Positions 23,461-41,800 of a stretch of DNA of 64,000 nucleotides are shown one piece after another. The stretch is from Oscheius tipulae (lineage: Eukaryota; Nematoda; Chromadorea; Rhabditida; Rhabditidae): contig JASJZH010000006.1 of the NCBI GenBank assembly GCA_037178975.1, forward strand, positions 496,001 to 560,000. Reading direction: 5' to 3'. Position 1 is the stretch's first letter; every line of letters starts with the position of its first letter. A model generated the notes under the pieces. It was not told the origin of the DNA. It was given only the letters and a program-made list of their open reading frames with translations, and made no database searches. The position numbers were made by a program, and so were the translations under genes.

Positions 23461-25769
23461 ATGACGATCTCATATTCGGGTAATTTCCTACGGCTACTAG
23501 CTCGGTGGAAAGGCTCAATATGGCGGTCAGCGTGGAAGGAACTCATTGTTTATCTGGCCATGTTCTACAGCATTCGATTTTTCTACGTTGTAGGCATCGA
23601 TTTAATAGAAGATGACGATGATGATGCTAGGAAATGGAGGTACGTTCAACAAATTCTTTTACTACTCACAATGCTCAAAAGAAAACCGAAATTGCTTTTA
23701 TATTCACGTCTGACAATGTTTTATGGTGATTTTTAGGCGGAAATTTGAAGCCATTTGTCGAATGTTCGACGGATATTGTCGTCTGATTCCGCTCACATTT
23801 CTTCTTGGTTTTTATGTATCCAATGTGGTGGCCAGATGGTGGCGCCAATTCGAATGCCTCTCTTGGCCAGAAGATCTGATCTCAGTGATGTGTTCCGTCA
23901 TCCATGGATCAGATGAAAAAAGCCAAAAACGAAGGCACATGATTGCAAGATATCTTAATCTTTCAGCTGCTCTAGCATGGTAAAACTAAATTTTCCTTTG
24001 AAAACTTGTATTTTTAGGAGGGACATCTCGTCCAAGATTCGATTACGTTTTCCAACAGTTTCCAGCCTAATTTCTGCTGGATTGCTCACTGAGAAGGAAT
24101 ATGACATGTTGGAAGAAGCAAATGTTTTAACAAAGTCTGAAAATAGACAAACCCTTATTTTAGGAGAGTTGCAGTGCTTTGCGCTGGATGACTCCACTTC
24201 ATTGGATCCAGCAGATCTTGAGGAAGGAGGAGGAGGTGAGGAAAGATTCTTGCTAAAAAATTGCACGGAATGAGCTTATTATTTGTTACGCAAACTTTCT
24301 AAGTTGTGTCTTGTCCAGCTGTTTTCTATCGTACTGAGTTATTCTGTTTGCAGGCCACCATAGGAGGTAGTATTGGAAGTGTTACTATCTTTTTGGAAAC
24401 TTCGCACAAAAAAGCTTCAAAAAGCCCAGTGGTCTAAGTAAGAAAGCACGAAAAATTGTGTCTGACTGGTAGGATACCAGCAATATATTACAATTATAGT
24501 TTCTTCTTGTGAGGCTTCCAATTCTGCTTATTTTAGTGCTCACTCGACTTATGATAAACTGAAATATTCGTTTTCTACACTTTACTATTTATTCGTGTGC
24601 ACTTTTTTCCTTTTGCTTGCCCAATGCATGATTGCAGGAGGTCAAAGCTGCGGCCGACCGATGCAAGCCAGGGGTTCGTTGTTGTACCAGAGCTTTTTCT
24701 GTTTCATCACTCCTCTCTTTAGGAAAATAAGCCCACGACATCTCTCCTGAACCATCTCATCACGGAGCTCAAGCTCTACCGACAATCTCTACGTCGTCTG
24801 TTCTGCTACGATTGGGTCTGTGTGCCTCTCGTCTACACCCAGGTCGCCGCCCTTGCAACTTATGCCTTCTTCTTCTTCGCATTGTTTGGCAGGTGCAAAT
24901 TGTCCCTTTGAAAAAAAAGAAAGTGATTACAGACAGACACTTCTTCCCGACATCGAGAGCGGAAAAGAAGTTGACTTACTGATACCAGTTTTCCTCATTG
25001 TACAGTTTCTTTTCTTCGTCGGCTGGTTCAAGGTCGGACAGGACCTCATGAGGCCGTTCGGATTGGATGATGAGTAAGTTTGGAGGGGTTGAAGTCAGCC
25101 AAAGATGTGTTACGGAATTATTAAGTAAAGAATTTAGAAATTATCCAGTTTGCTGTTGCGTAGCTATTAAGAAAAAAAGTCATGACAGACAGGTGGTATC
25201 AAGTGAAAAAATGTCAGGTCAGTAGCCAGTAGTTAAAGCAATAGACTTGAATGGTCCGGTCATGGCTTGAATTCTCCGTCAGTTACTTTACTTTATAATA
25301 AAAAAGAAATAAGTCGATCACAGAAGAATCTGTGTCCCCCCTAGCCCAGCTAATTCAATTTCCTTTTTGATCGTCTCTGGATTCATCGTGACTGAGGATC
25401 TTACTGTCATTGTAACTTGAAAAATTTGGATAGAACCATGTCAACCTACCATATAGAAGTTTTCAGTGACATCGAACTCAATTACATTCTTGATCGAAAC
25501 ATTCAAGCTTCCTTCACTATTGTCAATAAACTTCAACTTTCTGAGCCACGTAAATCGAATTTTCATCTCCTACCATATAAATTCTTTCAGCCGATTTTGA
25601 AGAAGACGTCTTTTGGCAAAATCGTACAAACAAGGTTGAAAGACTCCCTCATACTGAACACAGCAGGACAATTGCTGAACATCCACCAAAACTGCATTCT
25701 TACGTAAAAGTCGGAGAGTGTCATGAACGCCAGGCTGGCTGTTTTTCCACTGGACGAGGGAAGAAGTAA
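23461..25769 (+). CDS. Bestrophin-family anion channel, middle exon unresolved
   Basis: Bestrophins form pentameric Ca2+-regulated chloride/bicarbonate channels. Exons: 23461-23639, 23737-23979, 24018-24235, 24638-24673, 24723-24892, about 24924-25073, 25467-25549, 25591-25769. Family landmarks are clear: the N-terminal [29 protein letters not shown] (family GFYV..VV.RWW), [81 protein letters not shown] and DRNIQ. The frame stops soon after WQNRT, so the tail is short. Between 24236 and 24637 I cannot find a phase-compatible exon for the family's WVP..W region; a similar stretch near 24370 follows an in-frame TAG. The intron at 24893 would be only about 31 nt. The gene may be intact with unusual splicing or partly decayed. 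Confidence 0.75.
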
Positions 25770-26273
25770 GTCTTTCAAGGAAACTGTCTTGAACTGTGCT
25801 TTCCAGGAACATTGGCTGGTAGTCCAAAATATAACGAAAATCATCACAGCGTACCATTATCACAATCGCCCGGTCACACTTTTCTCTTTATGTGTTATAT
25901 TTACAATAATAAGAATTTCTTTTTATTATCTTCACAGTAGCATTATACAGACAGAGTGCAAATGAAAAGCGCTCAACACTCTACGCACCAACGACTTAAA
26001 TCTAGCTGTCTTTCTTGCATTACTTGTTTCAAGAACATTGAAAATAACTGGTTTTCACCCTCACATGTGTCTCATACTGCATCCTGTAGTTTAAATTTTG
26101 TTGGTACGTATACCTGTGGGAACTTTGCGACAGTTGACCGAGTTAGGCCGTGTTACGTAACTTTTCACTCAGAGAGTGGTTCACTTTCTGCTTCTCAGTC
26201 ACTATTAAATTGACACAGCGTTAATTTAATAGTATTCACAATACTTACAAACATAGGACCCCCTGAGTTTTTG
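25770..26273. other. Convergent intergenic gap
   Basis: This separates the 3' ends of the bestrophin gene (+) and the GPCR gene (-). It is AT-rich with short frames only, and nothing else was recognised. Confidence 0.5.
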
Positions 26274-33124
<6,851 letters not shown>

Positions 33125-33331
33125 TTGCTGAAAACAAGACGTTTCTAAAGAGCAGCGAAGAAAAAGGAGAGATGCAGAGATTATCTGAGAAGACACAGAA
33201 ACCTTGTTTTGCAGTAGCGGGGGCTGGTCCCGCGTTGAGCTTCGATGGTGGCCATGGAGACCACGATCGCGGGGAATATCGCCCCGTTCATCTTGCGACT
33301 CACATCAACATAACTGCTAATTGTTTCAGAA

Positions 33332-34603
33332 ATGAACGATGACGTCGAAGAACCACCACCAACCTATAAGAAGGTCAGCTGGAAGGACAAGAAGGGCAAC
33401 GTAAAGGTCTGGAACCCTGACTACGATCCCGAATTAGGACCGAATATTCTGCCAATGGATTGCCCACAATGGGTCACAGAGTGAGCTCATTAAGATTTGT
33501 TTTTCCATTTCCCGACTGCTCGCATTGGAAAGAATTTCAAGAAACTCGCAGGTCATCTATTAAATAAAATTGACTTGGTAAAGAAATTCGAAAATTTCGA
33601 AAATCTAATTGACTTCAAACATTGGTAAAAAATCAATTGACTGCAAAAAACAGATTTTTATTTGAATCTCCAGCCTTATTTTAATGGGGAATGGAAAAAA
33701 TAAACTTCACAGCTCACAAAACACATTTTTGAAATGTTTATCTGTTCAATTTAGCACTTTACGGATCGCAGTCGACGTACTTCGTACAATACTGCATGCA
33801 AACGGTCGTAGAGACTGCACAATGGGTGCAATCTAACATACAGTCCTAAAGTTGGAAAAAACGGTTGATTAAACGACAAGTTAGTCCCACTTGCATTGCC
33901 TCTGTATATCTTCTGCAACAGTCTTGAACAAAGGGAAAGTTAGGTGTCCAACATTCAGGCGAGATGCACGCATTTGAAGCTGCCTCTTGCGTTCTTCTAA
34001 ATAGTGATGCGCTGCCAAAATCAGTACCTTCCTAGAAGAAAATTTCGGATGAAACGGGCAGTCCAAAGTTTTCCTTACCTCTGTGACAAGTGCCTTACAG
34101 TTAGCACTCAGTCGTTTCGATTCACCCTTGCTGTTTATTCTATTTTAATCGGCCCTTTCTTAGAACCAAGATTTTCCATTCGAAACATTAAAATCAACAA
34201 TTGACATTTTCGACTCTCAGCAGTGAGAAAAAAGTGATCAAACTTTTTATTGAAACATATATTAAGATACTATGAAGACATCGAGAGACAGCACAAGAAG
34301 AGGCAAATGGATAAGTTGATCAAGTGCGAAATGAAAAAGCTAGTGGCCAGAAACCACAAAGTGTTCGACCTGTGGGATGTGAGGGACGACTTGGTCGAGA
34401 AGTTCGAAGCGCGACAGAGAGGAGATCGTCATGATGAGGCAACTGTTGTGGAGCAAGAGCGCCAAAAACTTGCCGAAACTCTTCGTGAACTGGAACAGCT
34501 ACGCAAGGTCAAGTTTCATCCTATATTGTCTAAGACGTATGGATGGGAAGTGATTCGCGAAGAGCTGCGAAGTAAAAATTTTATTTATGATGCGAAATCG
34601 TGA
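33332..34603 (+). CDS. Small charged cytoplasmic protein with PPxY motif
   Basis: Two exons, 33332-33480 and 34267-34603, join in phase for about 161 aa. There is no signal peptide or membrane helix. The N-terminus has EEPPPTYKK, whose PPTY fits the PPxY ligand consensus of WW domains. The second exon is highly charged and likely helical (IERQHKKRQMDKLIKCEMKK; ERQKLAETLRELEQLRK), suggesting a coiled coil, and ends GWEVIREELRSKNFIYDAKS. I do not recognise the family. The 786-bp intron is far longer than most here and contains an antisense Cys-rich peptide gene. An open frame upstream of 33332 overlaps the divergent GPCR promoter and was not included. Confidence 0.65.
33759..33996 (-). CDS. Cys-rich peptide exons antisense in an intron (5' end not found)
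   Basis: Two minus-strand exons, 33996-33891 and 33845-33759, join in phase 0 across a 45-nt intron and end in TAA. They encode a Cys-dense segment: ACISPECWTPNFPF, DCCRRYTEAMQ, then DCMLDCTHC, VCMQYC and KYVDCDP, ten Cys in about 64 residues. Such density suggests a small secreted disulfide-rich peptide. I could not identify an upstream signal-peptide exon (the acceptor at 33997 expects one), so the model is partial. No known Cys-framework was assigned. Confidence 0.5.
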
Positions 34604-35737
34604 ATGGTGCTGTACATATTACAGTCGACTGTCTTTCTGTATTCATCTGTAAAATGGTGTAAATATAAACTATTGTCGGTGTCTGTCCAACTCTGTCAGT
34701 AAACAGAAAGTGAAAGAAGATAGATTAATAATATCGTCTACAGTTGGAGCGATAAGTATATTTCTTGGAAACATTCGGACGAAAATCATCGAAGAAACGG
34801 TGTTAGACACCGAGATCGAGGTGTGACCTTGCACTCCATCCCGCTGGCGGTCAGACCCGCTTCAGCCGACCCACATAGGTTGGCAGTGGCGGCCTATAAC
34901 TCTAGCAATCTGGTAATCGGTGCAAAACAGCCCAGTTCTCTCTAGCATTTGTCCTCTTTTGCTGTTCTGTCTGGACCACCCCTTCTATACTGGAACCTAT
35001 CGGAGCTTTTAACCTTGAAAATGGCATCGATTTCGTGTACTTTGTTCCGACAACCTGAATTCTCCCCCTGCGCGCTACACTGTTCTCAAGTTCACTTGAA
35101 ATGCGCATGTCCCCATACGTACTGTTCACAAAATGGTTTTGCCCTAATTTTAGCCAGTCATGTCCCCAAAATCTTGTTGTAGATGAATCTTATCGCGAAA
35201 TCTGAAGTATATTCGAGCAGACAACTTGCGCAGGGTGGCCATGTCAATAATCTTGTTCTTGGTATCGTTTGATGGTATCGCATGTTCCTTCTCTACTCGC
35301 CGGTCGAGTGCTCACTTTGACTATTTGCAAAATAAGTACTGTTCACATTCTTATTCAATGACACTGGGTAATGCTTCTTGGACCATGCTTTTACCTCGTA
35401 GAGCCCGTTGCTGTTTTCTCAGTCTTTCTCATAGATAATTCGCTGTCATGTGTTCAAAACTAAAGTTAAGAGCTTCCCAAACTTTTGATTATCCAGTAAT
35501 TCTAAAATAACCAAAAAATTCAATGAATTCCTATTTCCTTTTAAGGGTTAAATGATGTTAACATTCGTCCAGTGCGTGGAAATAGCTAAATTAAAAAATA
35601 AATAAATTTCATTCCAAAAAAAGGGAAGACTTGACCTTTATTATTCTGCGTCTTTTACCCAAAGTTCGCACTTCTTTATACCATGATCGGTTTCAGTTCA
35701 TTTTTCGTTCCGAATCGGCAAGAAGACTTTTTTCAGA
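34604..35737. other. Intergenic stretch
   Basis: No supportable gene. Short frames on both strands lack domains. The segment about 34790-34900 is more GC-rich than its surroundings and might be a transposon fragment, but no inverted repeats or motifs confirm this. Confidence 0.45.
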
Positions 35738-37030
35738 ATGGAATTCTTGTTTTCTTGGTTTTGGTGGTTCACGAAGGCTTATCTGGCCGTCAGATGCTTC
35801 AGAGGACTCTGGGTGGTAGCCAAGTGTCTTATCGCTCACTTTATCGTCCCCCCGTACAACATCGACCATCTGAAAGAATCGTGGACAGGCAACTTTCGCT
35901 CTAGGTCTATTTAATTTCAAGTTAAGTCTGCACAGGAGCAACTGACGGTATTGGAAAGGCATACGTGACGGAACTAGCCAGGTCAAGAGGCATCAGAAAA
36001 TTCTATCTTATTGGAAGAAATGCCACGAAGTTGGATCAAGTGAAAAGAGATCTTGGTTAGTATTTATCGATTTTAGACTACCTTTGTGTATTTTTAATTA
36101 CGTAACTTGAAACTTTTGCATTTTATTCTGTTGGGTTTTCAGAAAAAGAGTTCGATGCAGAAGTGAAGACCGCTGTTTCCGACTTTGCACACGATCCCTT
36201 CGAATCTCTTCCGAAAGAGCTGGAGACCCTTGACATCGGCATTCTAAGTAAGTACAATTTGGTACACTTTTAATTGCCTCTCAGTTAACTGTGCTGGAAT
36301 TGCTCCAAACGCTGTCGGTTCACTTGTTGAGCAACGTCCAGGACTCGGCTCCGAGATCCTGCGAGTCAACTTGATGTTACCTGTCAAAATGCTGGAGCTG
36401 GTCATGCCTGGAATGATCAAGAGGGATCGTGGAGTCGTGGTCAACGTATCATCAATGACTGTGAGTTCCGCTTTTTGAGAATTTTGTATGGATGGTGTCA
36501 AATAAAAACAACCCAACAGCAGAAGTTTTTAAATATTTGATATAAACCTGGTTTATTTCTAGTGCTGGCGCCCAATGCCCTATCTCAGCACTTACCCTGC
36601 AAGCAAGGCTGCTCTCTCCTTCTTCACTGACGCTCTCTGCGATGAATTCCGCCGTACCAATGTCAAAGTTCAGGTACCTTAAGTATTTTTTCGGCTTCAC
36701 AGTCCGTTTCCAGTGTCTCGTCCCTCTTCTTGTCGCCACTAAAGCTGCTTCCTACGATGAGAACGAAGCGAACAATATTTTTGTTGTAACAACAGAGAAT
36801 TTCGCTAAGCAAGCTGTCAGGCTTATTGGAAGATGGGATTTGGTGACTGGATGTGTTCAGCACGATCTTCAGGTTTGCTTCTGTTAGCATTTCATTGCAC
36901 TACCCAATTATAGGTAGCTGTTGCTGCCTTGACCTCGTTCAGTCTGCTGAAGATGTTCTACGTGCCCTTCATTATGCTCGGTGTGCACAAAGAGAGAGTT
37001 GCAGCCTATCAGAAGAGTCATCAGAATTGA
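35738..37030 (+). CDS. Short-chain dehydrogenase/reductase, HSD17B12/LET-767-like
   Basis: Exons 35738-35888, 35927-36055, 36143-36247, 36285-36460, 36563-36673, 36714-36872, 36914-37030 give about 315 aa, the usual length for this family. These ER enzymes carry out 3-ketoacyl-CoA reduction in very-long-chain fatty acid synthesis and/or 17-beta-hydroxysteroid reduction. The N-terminus is hydrophobic ([24 protein letters not shown]), as in ER-anchored members. Motifs are the cofactor loop [14 protein letters not shown] for NADP(H) preference, NCAGIA, VNVSSM with the catalytic Ser, and [12 protein letters not shown] with the YxxxK pair. The final [11 protein letters not shown] is a likely membrane-associated segment. 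The first intron (35889-35926, 38 nt) starts with GC, not GT; splicing there gives [13 protein letters not shown] exactly as the family requires. Confidence 0.9.
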
Positions 37031-37382
37031 AGAAAAAACACGGTGTTTGTTGTGGCATTTTACAGTTGAATCTCATGAAAGTTTTAGTTTCATCATTCCC
37101 AGGTTTAAGCTCTTGTAATAGATTCTTCTATTTCAAGGATTAACATTCTGCTAGGTTGAATTAACATTGGCATTTTACATCAGTACAATTGTTCTGCAAG
37201 GCTGTAAATAGGAGCTTTGCTTCACGCTTCCAAAGAATTCGAAGCAAGTACGGTGATATTCTCAAGCTTTAGTGTCATTTTCCGAAGGTTGCGCGTTTTT
37301 CAAAAGTTGATGTAGACACTGCGAAATACAAATGTGCCTCCAGCTAGCGCAAATCGCTGTATATGTGATTGTCCCAAGTATA
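37031..37382. other. Gap between the reductase and the mariner element
   Basis: This holds the 3' UTR and flank of the reductase gene, AT-rich with no open frame of note. The sequence just before 37383 contains TA, the expected mariner target dinucleotide. Confidence 0.5.
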
Positions 37383-38598
37383 AGGTTGGCAACTAAGTCT
37401 TTTCGCTTTTTGTAAACATGTCCTTTGTCTTGTGTACGACAACGTCCGAGCTACTGATATAGCACCTCGTGTAGCTCACTCAGTCCTCTACCACCACCAT
37501 GCAAAACACCACTTGTCTTCTTCTTATTCTCTATTCTCTGATCGTTTTGATCTGGACCATTGATGACCTACCACCCTTCCATCTGCGACATGAGTTCCTC
37601 AAAGGCACGAATGGAGCCCAAGCAGCGGCTAATATCAACGATGTTTATGGCCAAGGGACGACGTCCACAAGGGTATGCCAGTTGCGGTTTTATCGCTTTC
37701 GATCTGGAGACAAAAGCGTCGAAGATGAGCCAAGGTCAACTTTTGATGAATCGAAGCTGCTGCATCTCGTGAACGAGAACAATCGCCAGACTACCCGTGA
37801 ACTAGCAGAGGCACTGTCTGTCAGTCATGCTGCAGTGAAGCAATTGAGATTTATGAAGAAACTGGGCACTTGGTTGCCGCATGACCTCAGTGACATCCAG
37901 AAGTGGCAGCGCATGTTCGTCGCCCATTCTCTCCTGTCCAGGTATGAGAGGAAATCCTTTTTACCACGCCTGGTGATGGGGAATGTGAAGTGGGTAACGT
38001 AGGTAAACTTCCAACGAAAGCGTCAATGGGTGGGTCTAGGGCAGACACCAAGTCCTGATGTGGAACCCGACACTCATCAAAGAAGATTATACTCTGTGTT
38101 TCCTGGGATATCGAAGAAGTGGTGCACTGGGAACTGCTGGATGCTGGAACTACCCTTACGGGCGCCATAAACAGCCAGCAACTTGAAAAGGTTGCCATTG
38201 CACTTCGTCGCTGAAGTCGAAGGTCATCCTGCAGATGGACAACGCGCGCCCCCATGTTGCAAAACTCACTCACTCCAAGATCCACGACCTAGGTTGGGAG
38301 ATTCTGCCCTAGCCTTCTTATAGCCCGTTCCTTGCCCCTTCCGATTATTATCTGTTCCGGACTCTCAACAACGAGATTGGAGGACAACAGTTCGATTCCG
38401 ACGGCGCTCACAAAACCTGGTTGACAAACTTCTTCGCGTCGAAACCCAAGATGTTCTACGAGCGTGGCATCCGTAAGCTACTCGTGAAATGGGCAGACAT
38501 GGTACATCATAATGGTAATTACAACGAATGAAAAAGTTGTTTGGAAGTCAATAAATTTTTGCATTTGAAAAAGCGAAAAGACTTAGCTGCCCACCCAA
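37383..38598 (+). mobile_element. Degenerate mariner-family DNA transposon
   Basis: The ends are imperfect inverted repeats: the left reads AAGGTTGGCAACTAAGTCTT and the right, on the opposite strand, TTGGGTGGGCAGCTAAGTCT, both continuing TTTCGCTTTTT. TA flanks both sides, the mariner/Tc1 target duplication. The length of about 1.2 kb is normal for mariner. The element sits in an intergenic gap between the reductase and the mucin gene and shows no sign of having disrupted either. Confidence 0.88.
37499..38530 (+). pseudogene. Broken mariner transposase
   Basis: The first open frame (37499-38002) carries the paired helix-turn-helix region typical of mariner (GDKSVEDEPRS, TTRELAEALSVSHAAVKQL, TWLPHDLS). 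Further pieces lie downstream in other frames, including MDNARPH and APSDYYLF, which hold the second and third catalytic Asp positions. At the first catalytic site the usual GDE reads GNV (LVMGNVKW), so that Asp is lost. There are frameshifts after 38002, and TAG at about 38310 interrupts the segment between the second and third catalytic positions. It cannot encode an active enzyme. Confidence 0.85.
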
Positions 38599-38877
38599 TA
38601 GTAATACAAGACGGTGTACCGAAACGGTTATAAGCACTGACGATCTGAGGTTGTCCGTGACTGAAAATATCGTCAGAGTAAATGAAATATGCGGGGTTAA
38701 TGTGATTTCCGCCAGGTTTATGATCTTTGTTTTTTTGCTCAAATGATCATTGATGAATCATACAATGCGTCGAGAGTCGTTTAGAGCGACAATGCTTCTT
38801 CTTACTACTCAGGGAGTCAAGCCGTTGGTTTTTAACATTCATTTTTTCAACCGTATCGTGATCTTGTGAAAGTATGT
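38599..38877. other. 3' flank of the giant mucin gene
   Basis: The short region between the mariner right end and the mucin stop codon is AT-rich, with no exon seen. It probably contains the mucin 3' UTR. Confidence 0.45.
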
Positions 38878-41800
38878 CTAGGCACAGACGAACTTTCCGC
38901 CGACAATCTTCTTCACATATGGAGAGCAGCATGAGGCACGTGGATACAGACAAACAGTGTTACCACAGGCATTGTTGGCAGTGAAGGCTCCGCTGAAAAT
39001 AGACTTCAATACAGAGATTTCAGGATTCACTCACGGGCATTGGCATCCAGATGGCCAGCAGTAACGATACTGTGGAATGAAGCCGCAATTACCGCAAGTG
39101 TCATTGCAGGTACCGCCCGTGGTTGTCATCCAGGCTGTCCATGTTCCAGTGCACGTTGCCGGCTGAATAGGCTTTCAGAGACGCTTAAGCAAAAAACATA
39201 CTGGTTGATCTGTACAGAAAGTAGCTCCGTCGTATCCTACGGCTTGATATTTGCCGCTACAGCAAGGAGTAGCTCCAGTGCAGGTTCCCTGTCCGCAGGA
39301 TTGAGTCTGGGTGGTATTTCCACTGAAAAATAACTGTAGGAACGTGTTTTGCTATCACTTACACGCAAGGGCATCCAACTTTAGCACTGCTGCAGACCCT
39401 GGATCGCGTCTGCGTGCCACAGAGACCACACGTGGCGGAACACGTAGTCCAGGCTGTCCATGGCGACCAGAGACCGAGACCGCCTGAAAGATTCGATAGA
39501 AAAAAACTATCATGTTTATACTTGGCGGGCAGCAGGTAGTTTGAGCAATCTGGTTGGTTGGCGTTGCAACAGTACCACAGATGAACTGTGAACCGCTGAT
39601 CTTTTTGGTATACGGCTGAAAGACTAAAAGTTTCGAGAGGTTAAGTTAAACTCACAGAACAGCAGGAAGCTCTAGGATAGAGACAAACCGTTGTGCCACA
39701 AACCTGGTTGAAGGTTGTTACGCCTCTGGAAATTGACATAAACTTGAAACTTCAGGATACGTACGTGCACGGGCAGCCGTAGCTAGCAGAGAGACATGTT
39801 CTTTGAATCACTGACGTACCACATGATCCACAGGTATCGTTACATGGGGTGGTAGTGACCCACTCGCTCCAAATACCGTATGTTGGGCAGCAGTTGGGGC
39901 AACCCGGAGAGGGTGAGATTGCAACATCTGTTGGCGCAGCCGGCTGAAGTAATCCTATTGTAAGGGCAGATGTGAAATTTTACAGTTACTCCGCATTGAG
40001 TCGATCCGTTAATTATCATTGCAGAATATCCTGGACAGCACGAAAGACGAGGATAGTAGCATACTCCTGTGTTACATTGGGTAGAATAGTTTGAAGCTCC
40101 ACTGAAAACATAACTACCAAAACATTTCTGCTTCACTCACGTGCAAGGGCATCCACTAGCAGTAGACAAACAAGTTCTGGTGTAGGTCACATTACCGCAA
40201 GCTCCACAGTAGTCAGTACACTGTCTATCAGCAGTCCATTCCGACCACGAACCTCCAGGTTGACAGCAAGTGGGTGGTGGGAGTGTGCAGTTCTCATCGT
40301 ACGGAGCATATACGGTGGTATAGTTGGGCTGTGGTCCACAGATGAAGCTAGAGTTGCTCACCATAGACGAGTAGGGAGTGCAACAAGACAGTCTGAAGTA
40401 CTGAGTATGAGAAAAAGATTTATATTACCTAGGATAGTAGCATACACCAATGTTACAGTTGATCGTTCTCGTGCTCGCACCACTGAAAATTAAGTTGAAA
40501 CAGAGAACAATTTGAAGCTTGCATGCAGCTGCAGTTCTGGGCAGTTGTCAAGCATTGACGGGTTTGAGTTGTGTTTCCGCATGATCCACATGTGTCGGTA
40601 CAACCTACAAAACTTGTGTTTGTCGACTATTTTTTTCTTTACCTGTTCCGCTAGACCATTCTGACCAGTAGCCACCGCTTGCAGGACAACACGTCCAGCA
40701 GAGACTGGATGGTGGAGGATCAGTATCATCGGCATTTGAACAGACAAATGTGTTGCTAGCGGTATCGACAATTTTCACACGAGATCCGCAGCAGGAATTT
40801 CTTGGGTACAAGCAGACAGGGTTTCCGCACTCGGCTTGCTTAGTAGTGGATCCGGAACAAGGACAACCGTAATCGAGACTGGTACAGAAACGGGACTTTG
40901 TGGTAGTTCCGCAGTTTCCGCAAGTGTCAGAGCAAGTGCCACCGGCAGACCATTCCGACCAAACCCCTCCAATAGCGCAACAGCTAGCGTTTCCTCCGCA
41001 AGTCATCGGACTAGGCGATGGTGTTGGAGCTGCCTGAAACCGAAGGCTGCTAAAGGGAGATTGTATCATACCACAGGGCCGCAGGTAGTCAAATTGTTTC
41101 CATTGGGATCTTGAAGTGTGTAGGGACTGCAACAAGTAGCATTTGTGACGACTGTTCCGTTCGTGGTGCAGGGAGCAGGGTTGCAGTTACGGTAGACAAT
41201 AGAATCACCGCTGAAAACGGTCGGTAAATAAAGTTTGGAGCAAAACATGCAAGCAAGGGCAAGTGGTTGAGCTGCATGTTCTAGTAAGTTGTTGCATGTT
41301 GCAAGAGCCACAAGCTTGCCCAGCTGCCGGGCAGGCTGTAACAACCTGGAAAAAATACTAAACGGAAAAACGTCTTCCAACTAACCGTCCATTCTGACCA
41401 GGTTCCAACCGTACGACATGTCATGCTTTCAGTTGAATTACCTTGACAAGCGCATCCCCACTAAAATAAATTTTTCTAAACCGAAAAAAGAAAATGGATT
41501 GTATACCTTGGTTGAGTAACAAGTTCTGTTCCTGGTAGAAGTCCCGCACTGAAAACATACAAAATAAATCTATCAGATACAGAACTAACAGTTCCACAGG
41601 TTCCTCCTGTGCAGTCGCTCCAGGCGCCCCAAGGTGCCCAGAAACCATTTTGTTGACAACAGTAGTTTGTCAAAGCCGGGCCTGCTGGTTCAACAGGCTA
41701 AAATGACGGTTTCCAAATACAAGAAAAAAAACACCAACCTGAGGTCCACAGACAAACGTGGAATTGACCACCATTGACTTATAGGGAGCACAACATGACA

